Shown: positions 36,739 to 45,782 of the stretch, piece after piece
Numbering within the stretch: the stretch's first letter is position 1
How the letters are laid out: each line of letters starts with the position of its first letter
Origin: Flavobacterium sp. TR2
GTDB lineage: Bacteria; Bacteroidota; Bacteroidia; Flavobacteriales; Flavobacteriaceae
DNA: 64,000 bases
Assembly: GCF_025252405.1 (NCBI RefSeq)
Contig: NZ_CP104307.1
Location: 3,286,001-3,350,000, forward strand
Reading direction: 5' to 3'
Position numbers and translations under genes: made by a program
The notes under the pieces: model-generated
What the model saw: the letters and a program-made list of their open reading frames with translations, nothing else
The model's database searches: none
What the model was told of the DNA's origin: nothing

Positions 36739-38874
36739 ATGTTTAACTACAATATACCTTTTACAAAAATAATAACGGCTGGTTTGCTTATAGCCAGCTG
36801 TAATTTGACGCCTGTTTTTGCGCAGAGCAAAAAAAGCGCAGTTTCAGAAAATAAAGACCCACAGCGATTTTTCTCAAAGCCAGATTTAATGCAGATTGGG
36901 GTTTATTATTATCCTGAACAATGGCCAAGAGAACAATGGGAACGCGATTTAAAAAACATTAAAAAACTTGGATTTGAGTTTACGCATTTTGCCGAATTCG
37001 CATGGACTTTCATGGAACCTGAAGAAGGCAAATACGACTTTAAATGGCTGGACGATGCGTTGGCAATTGCCGAAAAACAAGGTCTGAAAGTAATTATGTG
37101 CACGCCAACGCCAACACCTCCTGCGTGGATGGGAGAGAAATATCCGGAAATTTATCTGGTAGATGCAAGCGGGCGACGCAGAGAGCACGGAAACAGAGCA
37201 AACCAATCGGTTTCTAATGAAAAGTACAGAGAATTTGTGGCTAAAATTGTGACTGAATTAGGAAAAAGGTACGGTAAAAATAAAAACGTCATAGGCTGGC
37301 AGGTGGATAACGAACCAGGAGCGCCAGATGATTTTAGCCCTTCGGCACAAAAAGGTTTTCAGAAGTGGCTGAAAGCAAAATATGGCACAATCGAAAAATT
37401 AAATGCAGAATGGGTAGCCAGTTTCTGGAGCATTAGATACAATAATTTTGAACAGATTGCCATTCCAAATGCTGAGATTTATTTTGAAGACAAACTAAGT
37501 CCCCATGCTATTTTGGATTTCAAAAGATACACGGCAGACTCACAAGCAGAATATTTGAATCTGCAGGCCGAAACACTTCGAAAATACATCGATCCAAAAC
37601 AATGGATAACAACAAATTATACCAATGTCGTTTATGGAGCAGACCCTCGAAGAACTGATAAAATGGACTTTGCAACCTACACGATGTATCCGGTAAGCGG
37701 CAGAAATCAGTTGGGCGGACAAAACTTTAGAATGGGGCATCCTAATAAAATTTCTGAAGCCAATGATTATTACCGATCTATAAATGGCGTGACAGGAGTT
37801 ATGGAAATGCAGCCGGGACAAGTAAACTGGGCGAGCATTAATCCGCAATTGCTTCCTGGAACCGTTCATATGTGGATTTCTCAAGCTTTTGGCGGAGGCT
37901 GTTCTTTTACCTGCACGTATAGATACAGACACCCTCTAGGAAGCAGCGAAATGTATCATGATGGAATTGTGGGAACAGATGGCGTGACTTTGACAACAGG
38001 AGGAAAAGAGTTTGTGCAATCAATTGAAGACATGAAATTGCTTCGTAAAGAATATGATCCAAAAGCAGTGATTCCGCAGGAAATTGCAAAAAGAAAAACG
38101 GGTTTTTTATGGAGCCACGAAAACCTGTGGGATTTGGAAAATCAGAAGCAAACCGAATTTTGGAGCACTTGGAGACATAGAAATACCTATACTTCGGCTG
38201 TAAAATCGACAGGTGCGCCAATGGATTTTATTACAGAAGAAAGCGATTTTTCTGCTTATCCGTTTATCGTTGCGCCAGCTTATCAATTAATTGATCAAAA
38301 ACTGGTAGACAAATGGACCAAATATGTTGAAAATGGCGGAAATTTAATCCTTTCGTGCCGTACAGGCCAAAAAGATAAAAACGGCCACTTCTTTGAAGCC
38401 AATTGGAGCGGGCCAATCGTGCCATTGATAGGGGCTGACGTGGAGTTTTTTGATATGCTGGTTGAAGATGTCAACGGAACAATTAATGCAGGAAACAATA
38501 CCTATAAATGGAACGTTTGGGCAGATGTTTTAAATCCGAAACAAGGAACAGAAGTTTTGGCTTCTTATGCCGATCAGTTTTACAAAGGCAAGGCTGCGGC
38601 AATTACCAGAAAACTAGGAAAAGGAACAGTTACGTATATCGGTGCCGAAAGTAAAGATGGAAATCTGGAAAGACAAGTGGTGAGAACGGTATACGAGCGC
38701 GCAAAAGTTGCTATTGACGATCTGCCAAAAGGCGTTTATGTAGAATGGCGCGACGGTTTTTATGTAGGTGTAAATTATACCAATGAAACTGTAAATCTGC
38801 CAATTCCTGCAGGAAGTAAAATACTGGTTGGAAAAAATCCATTAGAACCGGCACAAGCCGTTATTTGGAAATAA
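36739..38874 (+). CDS. GH42 beta-galactosidase, exported
   Basis: The 711-residue protein has a signal with a possible lipobox (LLIASC, Cys 21) and a GH42 TIM barrel opening with GVYYYPEQWPREQWERDL. The acid/base Glu is in WQVDNEPGAP (E192) and the nucleophile Glu in VMEMQPGQVNW (E356). Trimerisation and C-terminal GH42 domains follow. GH42 enzymes release terminal beta-galactose. Next to an alpha-glucosidase and the hydroxylysine kinase-like gene, it could remove galactose from galactosyl-hydroxylysine after the glucose is gone. Confidence 0.9.
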   Translation: MFNYNIPFTKIITAGLLIASCNLTPVFAQSKKSAVSENKDPQRFFSKPDLMQIGVYYYPEQWPREQWERDLKNIKKLGFEFTHFAEFAWTFMEPEEGKYDFKWLDDALAIAEKQGLKVIMCTPTPTPPAWMGEKYPEIYLVDASGRRREHGNRANQSVSNEKYREFVAKIVTELGKRYGKNKNVIGWQVDNEPGAPDDFSPSAQKGFQKWLKAKYGTIEKLNAEWVASFWSIRYNNFEQIAIPNAEIYFEDKLSPHAILDFKRYTADSQAEYLNLQAETLRKYIDPKQWITTNYTNVVYGADPRRTDKMDFATYTMYPVSGRNQLGGQNFRMGHPNKISEANDYYRSINGVTGVMEMQPGQVNWASINPQLLPGTVHMWISQAFGGGCSFTCTYRYRHPLGSSEMYHDGIVGTDGVTLTTGGKEFVQSIEDMKLLRKEYDPKAVIPQEIAKRKTGFLWSHENLWDLENQKQTEFWSTWRHRNTYTSAVKSTGAPMDFITEESDFSAYPFIVAPAYQLIDQKLVDKWTKYVENGGNLILSCRTGQKDKNGHFFEANWSGPIVPLIGADVEFFDMLVEDVNGTINAGNNTYKWNVWADVLNPKQGTEVLASYADQFYKGKAAAITRKLGKGTVTYIGAESKDGNLERQVVRTVYERAKVAIDDLPKGVYVEWRDGFYVGVNYTNETVNLPIPAGSKILVGKNPLEPAQAVIWK

Positions 38875-38886
38875 TTATATAGCTCT

Positions 38887-38985
38887 CCTGCAAGGTTTTT
38901 AAAACCTTGTAGGTATTTAATTATGACGCGAGAATATTGTAGAATCCTTTAAAATACCTACAAGGTCAGAAAAAGACCTTGCAGG
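38887..38985. repeat. Paired palindromic repeats (large inverted pair)
   Basis: CCTGCAAGGT-AAAACCTTGTAGGTATTT units face each other across about 40 bases, each unit itself being a hairpin. It looks like two REP elements in BIME arrangement. It lies just past the GH42 stop and could end or process that transcript. Confidence 0.75.
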
Positions 38986-39062
38986 ATAATGTCAATAGAG
39001 GAAGAGAATTCGTGTAATTCGTGGCTAAAAAAACACAGAAATAACAATTTAATAGAATAACA

Positions 39063-41360
39063 ATGACTTTTTCAGAAGCAATTATTCAGGATTTAGTAAA
39101 AGAACACTACGGATTAAATGTAGCCGTAAAAGCATTAAATGGATATGATGAATTGAACTTTCTTCTTTCTAATGAGAAAAATGAAAAATATATTCTAAAG
39201 GTATCCAATGAGAGTCATCCATTTCCATTTTTGGAAGCGCAGGCAGCCATTATCAGGCATCTGACCAAAAGCAGCATTTCAGATTGTTTTCAGCATTTTT
39301 GCTTGAATAAAGAAGGAGAGGAGCTCACAAAAATAGCAACGGATTCTCAAACGTATTATATCCGAATTTTAAACTTTCTAGAAGGAATTTTTTGGGTTGA
39401 AGAAAAGAACAAAAACAGCGAACTGCATTACAATTTAGGTTCGTTTCTAGGTAATATGGACGCTGCGCTGGCCAATTTTTCTCATCCGGCAATGCATCGA
39501 AATTATACTTGGGATATTAGCCGTGCAAGTGAGGCGGGAGATAACTTAAAATATATTCTAAATCACGAAAGAAGACGTATTGCGGGTTATTTTCTATTGC
39601 AGTTTGATACTGAAGTACTGCCCAACATACACCGTTTGAGGCACGCCTATATTCATAATGATGCAAATGACTACAATGTATTAGTGCAAGGAAACCGTGT
39701 CAGCGGTCTGATTGATTTTGGCGATATGGTATACACCGCTTTAATCAATAATCTGGCGATTGCTTGCGTGTATGCTATGTTGGATGAAGAAGATCCGTTG
39801 GGCGTAGCGGCGACAATTGTGAAAGGATATCATGAGTCATACGCACTTACAGAACAGGAATTAGATCTGCTGTACTATTTGATTGCAGGAAGACTTTGCA
39901 TCAGCGTAACGCAATCTGCGTACAACGCTTCATTAGACAGCAATAACGAGCACCATTTTGTTACCGAAAAGCCAGCATGGGATTTATTATACAAATTAAT
40001 AAAAATTAACCCGATCAAAGCACAGGATGCATTTAGAAAAGCCTGCGGTTTTGACGGATTGATAAACAGTGACGACTATTCGGAACTGCTTGAAATCAGG
40101 AAAAAGAAAATAGGACGAAATCTAAGCATTGGCTACAAAGACAAACTCAAAATTGTAAAAGGAGCTTTGCAGTATCTGTATGATGACAAAGGAAGAACCT
40201 TTGTGGATTGTGTAAATAACCCTTCGCACGTGGGACATTGCCATCCTGTTGTGGTGAGAAAAATGCAGCATCAAATAGCGACTTTAAACACAAATACAAG
40301 ATATTTAAATGATGCCATTACCGATTATGCAAAAAAACTGACTGCAACTTTACCAGAAAAACTAAGCGTTTGCTATTTTGTCAATTCTGGTAGCGAGGCC
40401 AATGATTTAGCAATTCGCATGAGCCGTCATTTTACCAAACAGAAAGATATTATAGTACTGGATCATGCCTACCACGGAACTTCGACAGTTGCCATGGAGA
40501 TGAGTCCGTATAAATTTGACAGCAAAGGAGGTTCTGGCCAAATGCCGTGGATTCATAAAGCAATTAATCCAGATTTGTACCGTGGTCCGTACAAATATGG
40601 CGATGAAACAGCAGGTGAAAAATATGCCGCAGATGTTCAGCGAATTATTGAAGATCTTAAAAAAGAAGACAAAGCGCCAGCTGTATTTATTTGTGAAACT
40701 TTATTGGGAGTAGGAGGCCAGATTCCGTTGCCTCAGAACTATTTAAAAACGGTGTATGAGTATGTTCGAGCAGCTGGAGGCGTTTGCATTGCAGATGAAG
40801 TTCAGGTTGGTTTTGGACGAATTGGAGATCATTTCTGGGGATTCGAACTGCAGAATGTGGTTCCGGATATTGTTGTTCTAGGAAAACCAATAGGAAATGG
40901 GCATCCGCTTGCAGCGGTAATCGTTACCGAGGAAATTGCAGAAGCTTTCAATAATGGTTTAGAGTACTTTAATACTTTTGGAGGAAACCCTGTTTCTATG
41001 GCGACAGGACTGGCCGTTTTAGAAGTAATTGAACAGGAAGAAATGCAGCAGCACGCGCTCGAAACTGGAAATTATTTGATGGAAGGGCTAAAAGAGTTAA
41101 TGAAGAAACACCCTATTATCAGCGATGTTAGAGGGCACGGACTGTTTATTGGCGCAGAAATGGTAAAAGACAGAACAACGATGGAGCCTGCTATTCCTGA
41201 AATAGATATTGTAGTCGAAAAATTAAAAGCAAATGGCTATTTATTAAGCACAGACGGACCTTTGCACAACGTTTTGAAAATAAAGCCGCCAATGCCGTTT
41301 AACAAACAAAATGCCGATGAAATGGTAGCATTGCTAGATGTTGCATTAAGCGAATTATAG
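39063..41360 (+). CDS. Hydroxylysine kinase - phospho-lyase fusion
   Basis: The 765-residue protein has two enzyme parts. Residues 1 to about 335 are an APH-type kinase with the catalytic HNDANDYN loop (H198, D200, N205) and LIDFGD (D218), like AGPHD1 hydroxylysine kinase. From about 345 to the end is a class-III aminotransferase fold of the AGXT2L type: NSGSEAND (441-448), the PLP Asp in IADEVQ (D578) and the PLP Lys in [10 protein letters not shown] (K608). AGXT2L2 with AGPHD1 degrades 5-hydroxylysine via 5-phosphohydroxylysine to aminoadipate semialdehyde, ammonia and phosphate. AGXT2L1 acts on phosphoethanolamine, so that is the main alternative, but the aminoadipate enzymes nearby favour hydroxylysine. 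Confidence 0.8.
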   Translation: MTFSEAIIQDLVKEHYGLNVAVKALNGYDELNFLLSNEKNEKYILKVSNESHPFPFLEAQAAIIRHLTKSSISDCFQHFCLNKEGEELTKIATDSQTYYIRILNFLEGIFWVEEKNKNSELHYNLGSFLGNMDAALANFSHPAMHRNYTWDISRASEAGDNLKYILNHERRRIAGYFLLQFDTEVLPNIHRLRHAYIHNDANDYNVLVQGNRVSGLIDFGDMVYTALINNLAIACVYAMLDEEDPLGVAATIVKGYHESYALTEQELDLLYYLIAGRLCISVTQSAYNASLDSNNEHHFVTEKPAWDLLYKLIKINPIKAQDAFRKACGFDGLINSDDYSELLEIRKKKIGRNLSIGYKDKLKIVKGALQYLYDDKGRTFVDCVNNPSHVGHCHPVVVRKMQHQIATLNTNTRYLNDAITDYAKKLTATLPEKLSVCYFVNSGSEANDLAIRMSRHFTKQKDIIVLDHAYHGTSTVAMEMSPYKFDSKGGSGQMPWIHKAINPDLYRGPYKYGDETAGEKYAADVQRIIEDLKKEDKAPAVFICETLLGVGGQIPLPQNYLKTVYEYVRAAGGVCIADEVQVGFGRIGDHFWGFELQNVVPDIVVLGKPIGNGHPLAAVIVTEEIAEAFNNGLEYFNTFGGNPVSMATGLAVLEVIEQEEMQQHALETGNYLMEGLKELMKKHPIISDVRGHGLFIGAEMVKDRTTMEPAIPEIDIVVEKLKANGYLLSTDGPLHNVLKIKPPMPFNKQNADEMVALLDVALSEL

Positions 41361-41371
41361 AATTTTTTCAG

Positions 41372-41514
41372 ATGGAAACATAGATTTTTATATCGTGCAA
41401 GGAGCGTTTCGCCTAAAATGAATGCCTTTCGACGCTTTGGGGCTATGTGTTAAGAAATGAGTCCTTTTCTATTGTCTTTTTTTTAAGATATAAATCTATG
41501 TTTCTATGTGTTAA
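41372..41514. repeat. MITE-like intergenic repeat, copy 2
   Basis: This is a second copy of the element at 36531-36669: GGAAACATAGATTT on the left, AAATCTATGTTTCTATGTGTT on the right, and the shared internal CTATGTGTTA. It separates the fusion gene from the dehydrogenase gene. Confidence 0.7.
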
Positions 41515-41538
41515 AACAATAGTTAACAACAAATAAAA

Positions 41539-44487
41539 ATGAATCATAATATCCTTCCAAAGATTGCAGCTAAACTTGAAGATTTAGAAAAGGAATTAGA
41601 GGGCAAATTATTTTACGACCATACGATGCGTCTGCTTTACGCAACAGATGCGAGCGCTTACAAAGAAATGCCTTTGGCTGTGGCGATTCCGAAAACTAAA
41701 GACGATATTCGAAAAATTATTCTTTTTGCGAAAGAAAACAATAGCAGCATAATTCCTCGTGCGGCTGGGACTTCACTAGCGGGACAAGTGGTAGGAAATG
41801 GAATTGTCGTAGATATTTCGCAGGAATTCACCAAGATTATTGCCGTAAATCAAGAAGAGAAGTCGGCTTGGGTCGAACCCGGAGTAATTCGCGATGAACT
41901 AAATCTTTATTTAAAACCGTATAAGCTTTTTTTCGGACCAGAAACTTCTACCAGCAATCGCTGCATGATTGGCGGTATGGTAGGAAATAATGCCTGCGGG
42001 GCGCGATCTGTTGTGTATGGATCAACTCGCGAGCACGTGCTGGAGATAAAAGGTTTTCTGGCAGACGGAAATGAAGCTGTTTTTGGTTCGTTGACCAATG
42101 CCGAATTTGAAGAAAAGTGCAACGGAATTAATGTCGTGAGTCCGTTAGAGCAGGCTATTTATCTTCAAGCCAAAGAAATACTGTCGTCTGAGAGCAACAG
42201 AAATTTATTTGAAGCTAATTTTCCTAAAAAAACGATTCCAAGAAGAAATACAGGATATGCCTTAGATTTATTGGCAGACAGCAGTCCATTTACCGATGCT
42301 GAAGAAAGATTTAATTTCTGCAAACTGATAGCAGGATCTGAAGGAACGCTGTTTTTTTCTACCGCAATAAAATTAAATCTGGTCGATGCCTTAAAACCTT
42401 TTTCTGCATTGATTTGTGTGCATTTTGAAAGCATACATGAATCTTTAAAAGCCAATATTGAAGCATTGAAATTTAATCCGGACAGTGTTGAGCTAATCGA
42501 TCACTATATTTTGGAATGCACCAAAGAAAATATTGAACAAAGCAAGAATCGTTTTTTCGTAAAAGGAGACCCTCAGGCTATTTTGGCGGTCGAGTTTTTG
42601 AGAGATTCGCAAGAAGAAATCGACCACATTGCTAGGGAAATGGAAGCTTTAATGCGATCTAAAAATTTGGGGTATCATTTTCCGATTGTTTACGGTGAAG
42701 ACACTAATAAAGTCTGGGCATTAAGAAAAGCTGGATTAGGTTTGCTGTCTAATATTCCGGGAGACGCCAAAGCAGTTGCCGTAATTGAAGATACAGCCGT
42801 AGACGTTAATGATTTGCCTGACTTTATAGCAGATTTTAATGCTATTTTACAAGAAAGAAATTTAAACTGTGTGCATTATGCGCACGCCGCAACGGGCGAG
42901 TTGCATCTGCGTCCTATTATTGATCTAAAAACCGAAGAAGGAACAGCCCTTTTTAGGACTATTGCAACAGATATTGCGCATTTGGTAAAAAAATACCAGG
43001 GCTCTTTGAGTGGAGAACACGGTGACGGAAGGCTTCGCGGAGAGTTTATTCCGCTGATGCTTGGAGACGAAATTTACCAGTTATTTGTTCAGATAAAAAA
43101 GGTTTGGGACCCGTGGGGCATTTTTAATCCCGGAAAAATTGTAAACACGCCTCCTATGGATACGAGTTTGCGATATAAGGCAGGTCAGGATACGCCAATG
43201 CCCGAGACTTATTTTGATTTCTCAGAACACAACGGAATTCTTCGCGCAGCCGAAATGTGCAACGGATCGGGAGATTGCAGAAAAACCGAAAAAAGCGGTG
43301 GCACGATGTGTCCAAGCTATATGGCAACCCGAGACGAAAAACACACCACCAGAGCGCGTGCCAATATGCTCAGGGAGACGATAACAAATTCAGCAAAAAA
43401 CAATCGGTTTGATGATGAAAATCTGCTTGATGTTCTAGATTTATGTTTAAGCTGTAAAGGCTGTAAATCTGAATGCCCGTCAAATGTGGATATGGCCAAA
43501 TTAAAAGCAGAAACATTGCAGCAGTATCATGATAAAAATGGCGTGAAATTGCGTTCAAAACTAATTGGACACACCCCAAAAATAAATCAGCTGTTTGCCT
43601 CAGTGCCTTGGCTGTATAATTTATCTGCTCAAGGCCTTTTGGGCAAGTGGATTAAGAGAGGAACTGGTTTTGCGGTACAGCGACAACTGCCTTTAATGCA
43701 CAAAATTACTTTTGGAAAATGGATGAAAAATTACAATCAAACAGGCGATTTTACAAACGGAAAGGTGTATTTGTACAATGACGAATTCTTGAATTATTAT
43801 GATGTTGAAATAGGGCAGACGGCTGTAAAACTTTTAAACAGATTAGGCTATGAAGTTGAGATTCCTAAAATTGGAATCAGTGGAAGAACCTATCTTTCTA
43901 AAGGAATGCTGAAAGAAGCGCGCGAAATTGCAGAAAAGAACACGAGAGATTTTGAGGCGGCGATTCCAGCAGACGGAGTTTTAATTGGAATTGAGCCTTC
44001 GGCGATATTAAGTTTTCGCGACGAATACCCTGATTTATGCCGTTCAGATCTCAAAGAGAAGGCAAAACTTTTTGCTGGAAGAACTTTTTTAATTGAGGAA
44101 TTCTTGGCGAAAGAATTGGAAGCAGGACACATTTCGCCTGATAGTTTTACCAATCAAGCTGAGCGCGTGCGTATGCATGGGCACTGCTTTCAAAAAAGTC
44201 TGTCTTCTTTAGTGCCGCTAAAAAAGATACTTTCACTGCCAGAGAATTATACTGTTTTAAATATTCCAAGCGGGTGTTGCGGTATGGCAGGTTCATTTGG
44301 TTATGAAAAAGAGCACTATGATATTTCTATGAAAATTGGAGAACTGGTTTTATTTCCCGCAATTAGGGCAGAAGAAACAGCAACTTTAATTTCTGCTTCA
44401 GGAACTAGCTGCAGGCACCAGATCGCCGATGGAACTGGACGAAAAGCACAGCACCCGGTAGAGATATTATTTCAAGCTTTAAAATAA
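41539..44487 (+). CDS. YdiJ-type FAD/Fe-S D-2-hydroxyglutarate dehydrogenase
   Basis: The 982-residue protein joins an FAD-binding type 4 domain (PRAAGTSLAGQVVGNGIVVD and GNNACGARSVVYGSTREH), an FAD-oxidase C-terminal domain to about residue 530, a 4Fe-4S region (CNGSGDCRKTEKSGGTMCPS and CLSCKGCKSECPS) and a C-terminal CCG-type domain (GCCGMAGSFGYE). This single-chain form matches E. coli YdiJ and the Pseudomonas enzyme that oxidises D-2-hydroxyglutarate to 2-oxoglutarate. A D-lactate or glycolate dehydrogenase is the alternative. Together with the DUF1338 enzyme at 27129-27938 it would complete hydroxylysine/lysine breakdown to the citric acid cycle. Confidence 0.85.
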   Translation: MNHNILPKIAAKLEDLEKELEGKLFYDHTMRLLYATDASAYKEMPLAVAIPKTKDDIRKIILFAKENNSSIIPRAAGTSLAGQVVGNGIVVDISQEFTKIIAVNQEEKSAWVEPGVIRDELNLYLKPYKLFFGPETSTSNRCMIGGMVGNNACGARSVVYGSTREHVLEIKGFLADGNEAVFGSLTNAEFEEKCNGINVVSPLEQAIYLQAKEILSSESNRNLFEANFPKKTIPRRNTGYALDLLADSSPFTDAEERFNFCKLIAGSEGTLFFSTAIKLNLVDALKPFSALICVHFESIHESLKANIEALKFNPDSVELIDHYILECTKENIEQSKNRFFVKGDPQAILAVEFLRDSQEEIDHIAREMEALMRSKNLGYHFPIVYGEDTNKVWALRKAGLGLLSNIPGDAKAVAVIEDTAVDVNDLPDFIADFNAILQERNLNCVHYAHAATGELHLRPIIDLKTEEGTALFRTIATDIAHLVKKYQGSLSGEHGDGRLRGEFIPLMLGDEIYQLFVQIKKVWDPWGIFNPGKIVNTPPMDTSLRYKAGQDTPMPETYFDFSEHNGILRAAEMCNGSGDCRKTEKSGGTMCPSYMATRDEKHTTRARANMLRETITNSAKNNRFDDENLLDVLDLCLSCKGCKSECPSNVDMAKLKAETLQQYHDKNGVKLRSKLIGHTPKINQLFASVPWLYNLSAQGLLGKWIKRGTGFAVQRQLPLMHKITFGKWMKNYNQTGDFTNGKVYLYNDEFLNYYDVEIGQTAVKLLNRLGYEVEIPKIGISGRTYLSKGMLKEAREIAEKNTRDFEAAIPADGVLIGIEPSAILSFRDEYPDLCRSDLKEKAKLFAGRTFLIEEFLAKELEAGHISPDSFTNQAERVRMHGHCFQKSLSSLVPLKKILSLPENYTVLNIPSGCCGMAGSFGYEKEHYDISMKIGELVLFPAIRAEETATLISASGTSCRHQIADGTGRKAQHPVEILFQALK

Positions 44488-44585
44488 GTTTTGTTTGGAA
44501 GAATCTCGAAGCGGACTCTTTTTCGTTTAAAATATAATCTATACTTTTATTAGCTGATTATGAATTGACTAATAAACCAAAAAAG

Positions 44586-45536
44586 ATGAGTTCTCAAAAC
44601 CAAAAAAACGAAATAAACCGTCGCAAGTTTTTACAGAGTACTGCAAAATTTGCGGCAGCAGGAATTTATTTAGGCGTATTCGGTATGCCCGAATTGTTCG
44701 GAAATATCTTGACGGATAAAGATGCAAAGGCGATTCCAAATGTTAAACTTAATAATGGTTTAAAAATGCCAATGCTCGGGTTTGGAACATACGGACTTAG
44801 TGGCGAAGTTTGTCAGCGATCTGTTGTAGAGGCGATTGCAGCAGGCTATCGTCTTATTGATACCGCAAAAGTATACGGAAATGAAAAAGAGGTTGGAAGC
44901 GCTATTAAACAAAGCGGAATTGACAGAAAACAGCTTTTTGTTACCTCCAAACTTTGGGTTGATGATGCTGGGTATGAAAATGCAAAAAAAGGTTTTGAGG
45001 AAACATTAAAAAAATTGCAGGTAGAATATCTTGACTTGTACCTGATACACCGCCCGAGAGGGGACGTAAAAGGATCTTGGAAAGCTATGGAAGAACTTTA
45101 CAATGCCGGAAAAATAAAAGCTATAGGCATAAGCAACTTTGATCCTGCGCAAATGGACGATCTTTTATCTTACGCTCAAGTAAAACCAGTTGTGAATCAG
45201 ATCGAAACTCATGCTTTTTTTCAGCAGTCCGATGATTATAAAGTGCTAAAACACCATAATATTCAAATGGAGGCGTGGGCACCTTTTGCAGAAGGGCGCA
45301 ATGGTCTTTTTACCAATGAAGTATTAATGCAGATTGCTAAGAAACATAGCAAAACTACCGCACAAGTAAGTTTGAGATGGCATCTGCAGCGCGGTATTGT
45401 CGCTATTCCTAGATCATCGCAAAAAGCGCATATTGCAGAAAACCTCGCCATATTTGATTTCCAGCTTGACGATACCGATATGAATGCGATTGAAAAACTG
45501 GATTTAAACAAGACTCAGTTTCCAGAGTGGAGCTAA
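44586..45536 (+). CDS. Aldo/keto reductase with Tat signal
   Basis: The frame opens with a TTG at 44565, but ATG 44586 is the better start and gives 316 residues. A twin-arginine motif (NRRKFLQ) and hydrophobic stretch (about residues 12-40) predict Tat export, which is unusual for this cytosolic family. The AKR fold follows: PMLGFGTYGL, the catalytic Asp-Tyr pair in RLIDTAKVYGNE, the Lys in FVTSKLW and the His in YLIHRP. It reduces carbonyls with NADPH; a periplasmic location makes the cofactor source puzzling. Confidence 0.85.
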   Translation: MSSQNQKNEINRRKFLQSTAKFAAAGIYLGVFGMPELFGNILTDKDAKAIPNVKLNNGLKMPMLGFGTYGLSGEVCQRSVVEAIAAGYRLIDTAKVYGNEKEVGSAIKQSGIDRKQLFVTSKLWVDDAGYENAKKGFEETLKKLQVEYLDLYLIHRPRGDVKGSWKAMEELYNAGKIKAIGISNFDPAQMDDLLSYAQVKPVVNQIETHAFFQQSDDYKVLKHHNIQMEAWAPFAEGRNGLFTNEVLMQIAKKHSKTTAQVSLRWHLQRGIVAIPRSSQKAHIAENLAIFDFQLDDTDMNAIEKLDLNKTQFPEWS

Positions 45537-45569
45537 ATTAGCCTTTGGTTTGATAGAATAAATGTTTAG

Positions 45570-45599
45570 AAAGCCCATCTCGTTTGAGATGGGCTTTTT
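45570..45599 (+). terminator. Terminator of the aldo/keto reductase gene
   Basis: AAAGCCCATCTC / GAGATGGGCTTT with a 4-base loop is followed by Ts. Confidence 0.85.
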
Positions 45600-45782
45600 G
45601 GTTTGCGATTTTTTACCATTAGAATTATTTGAAGTTTGCCTTTCGGGTAACATTGTATGTTTTAGAGATAATATAGGATTAATTTATATGCTAAAAGCAA
45701 AAGATATTTGCGGCTAAAAAAGCAATTTAGTTTCATTAGAAGCAACGAATACTAATTTTACCTAAAAATACAATTCTTTTTT

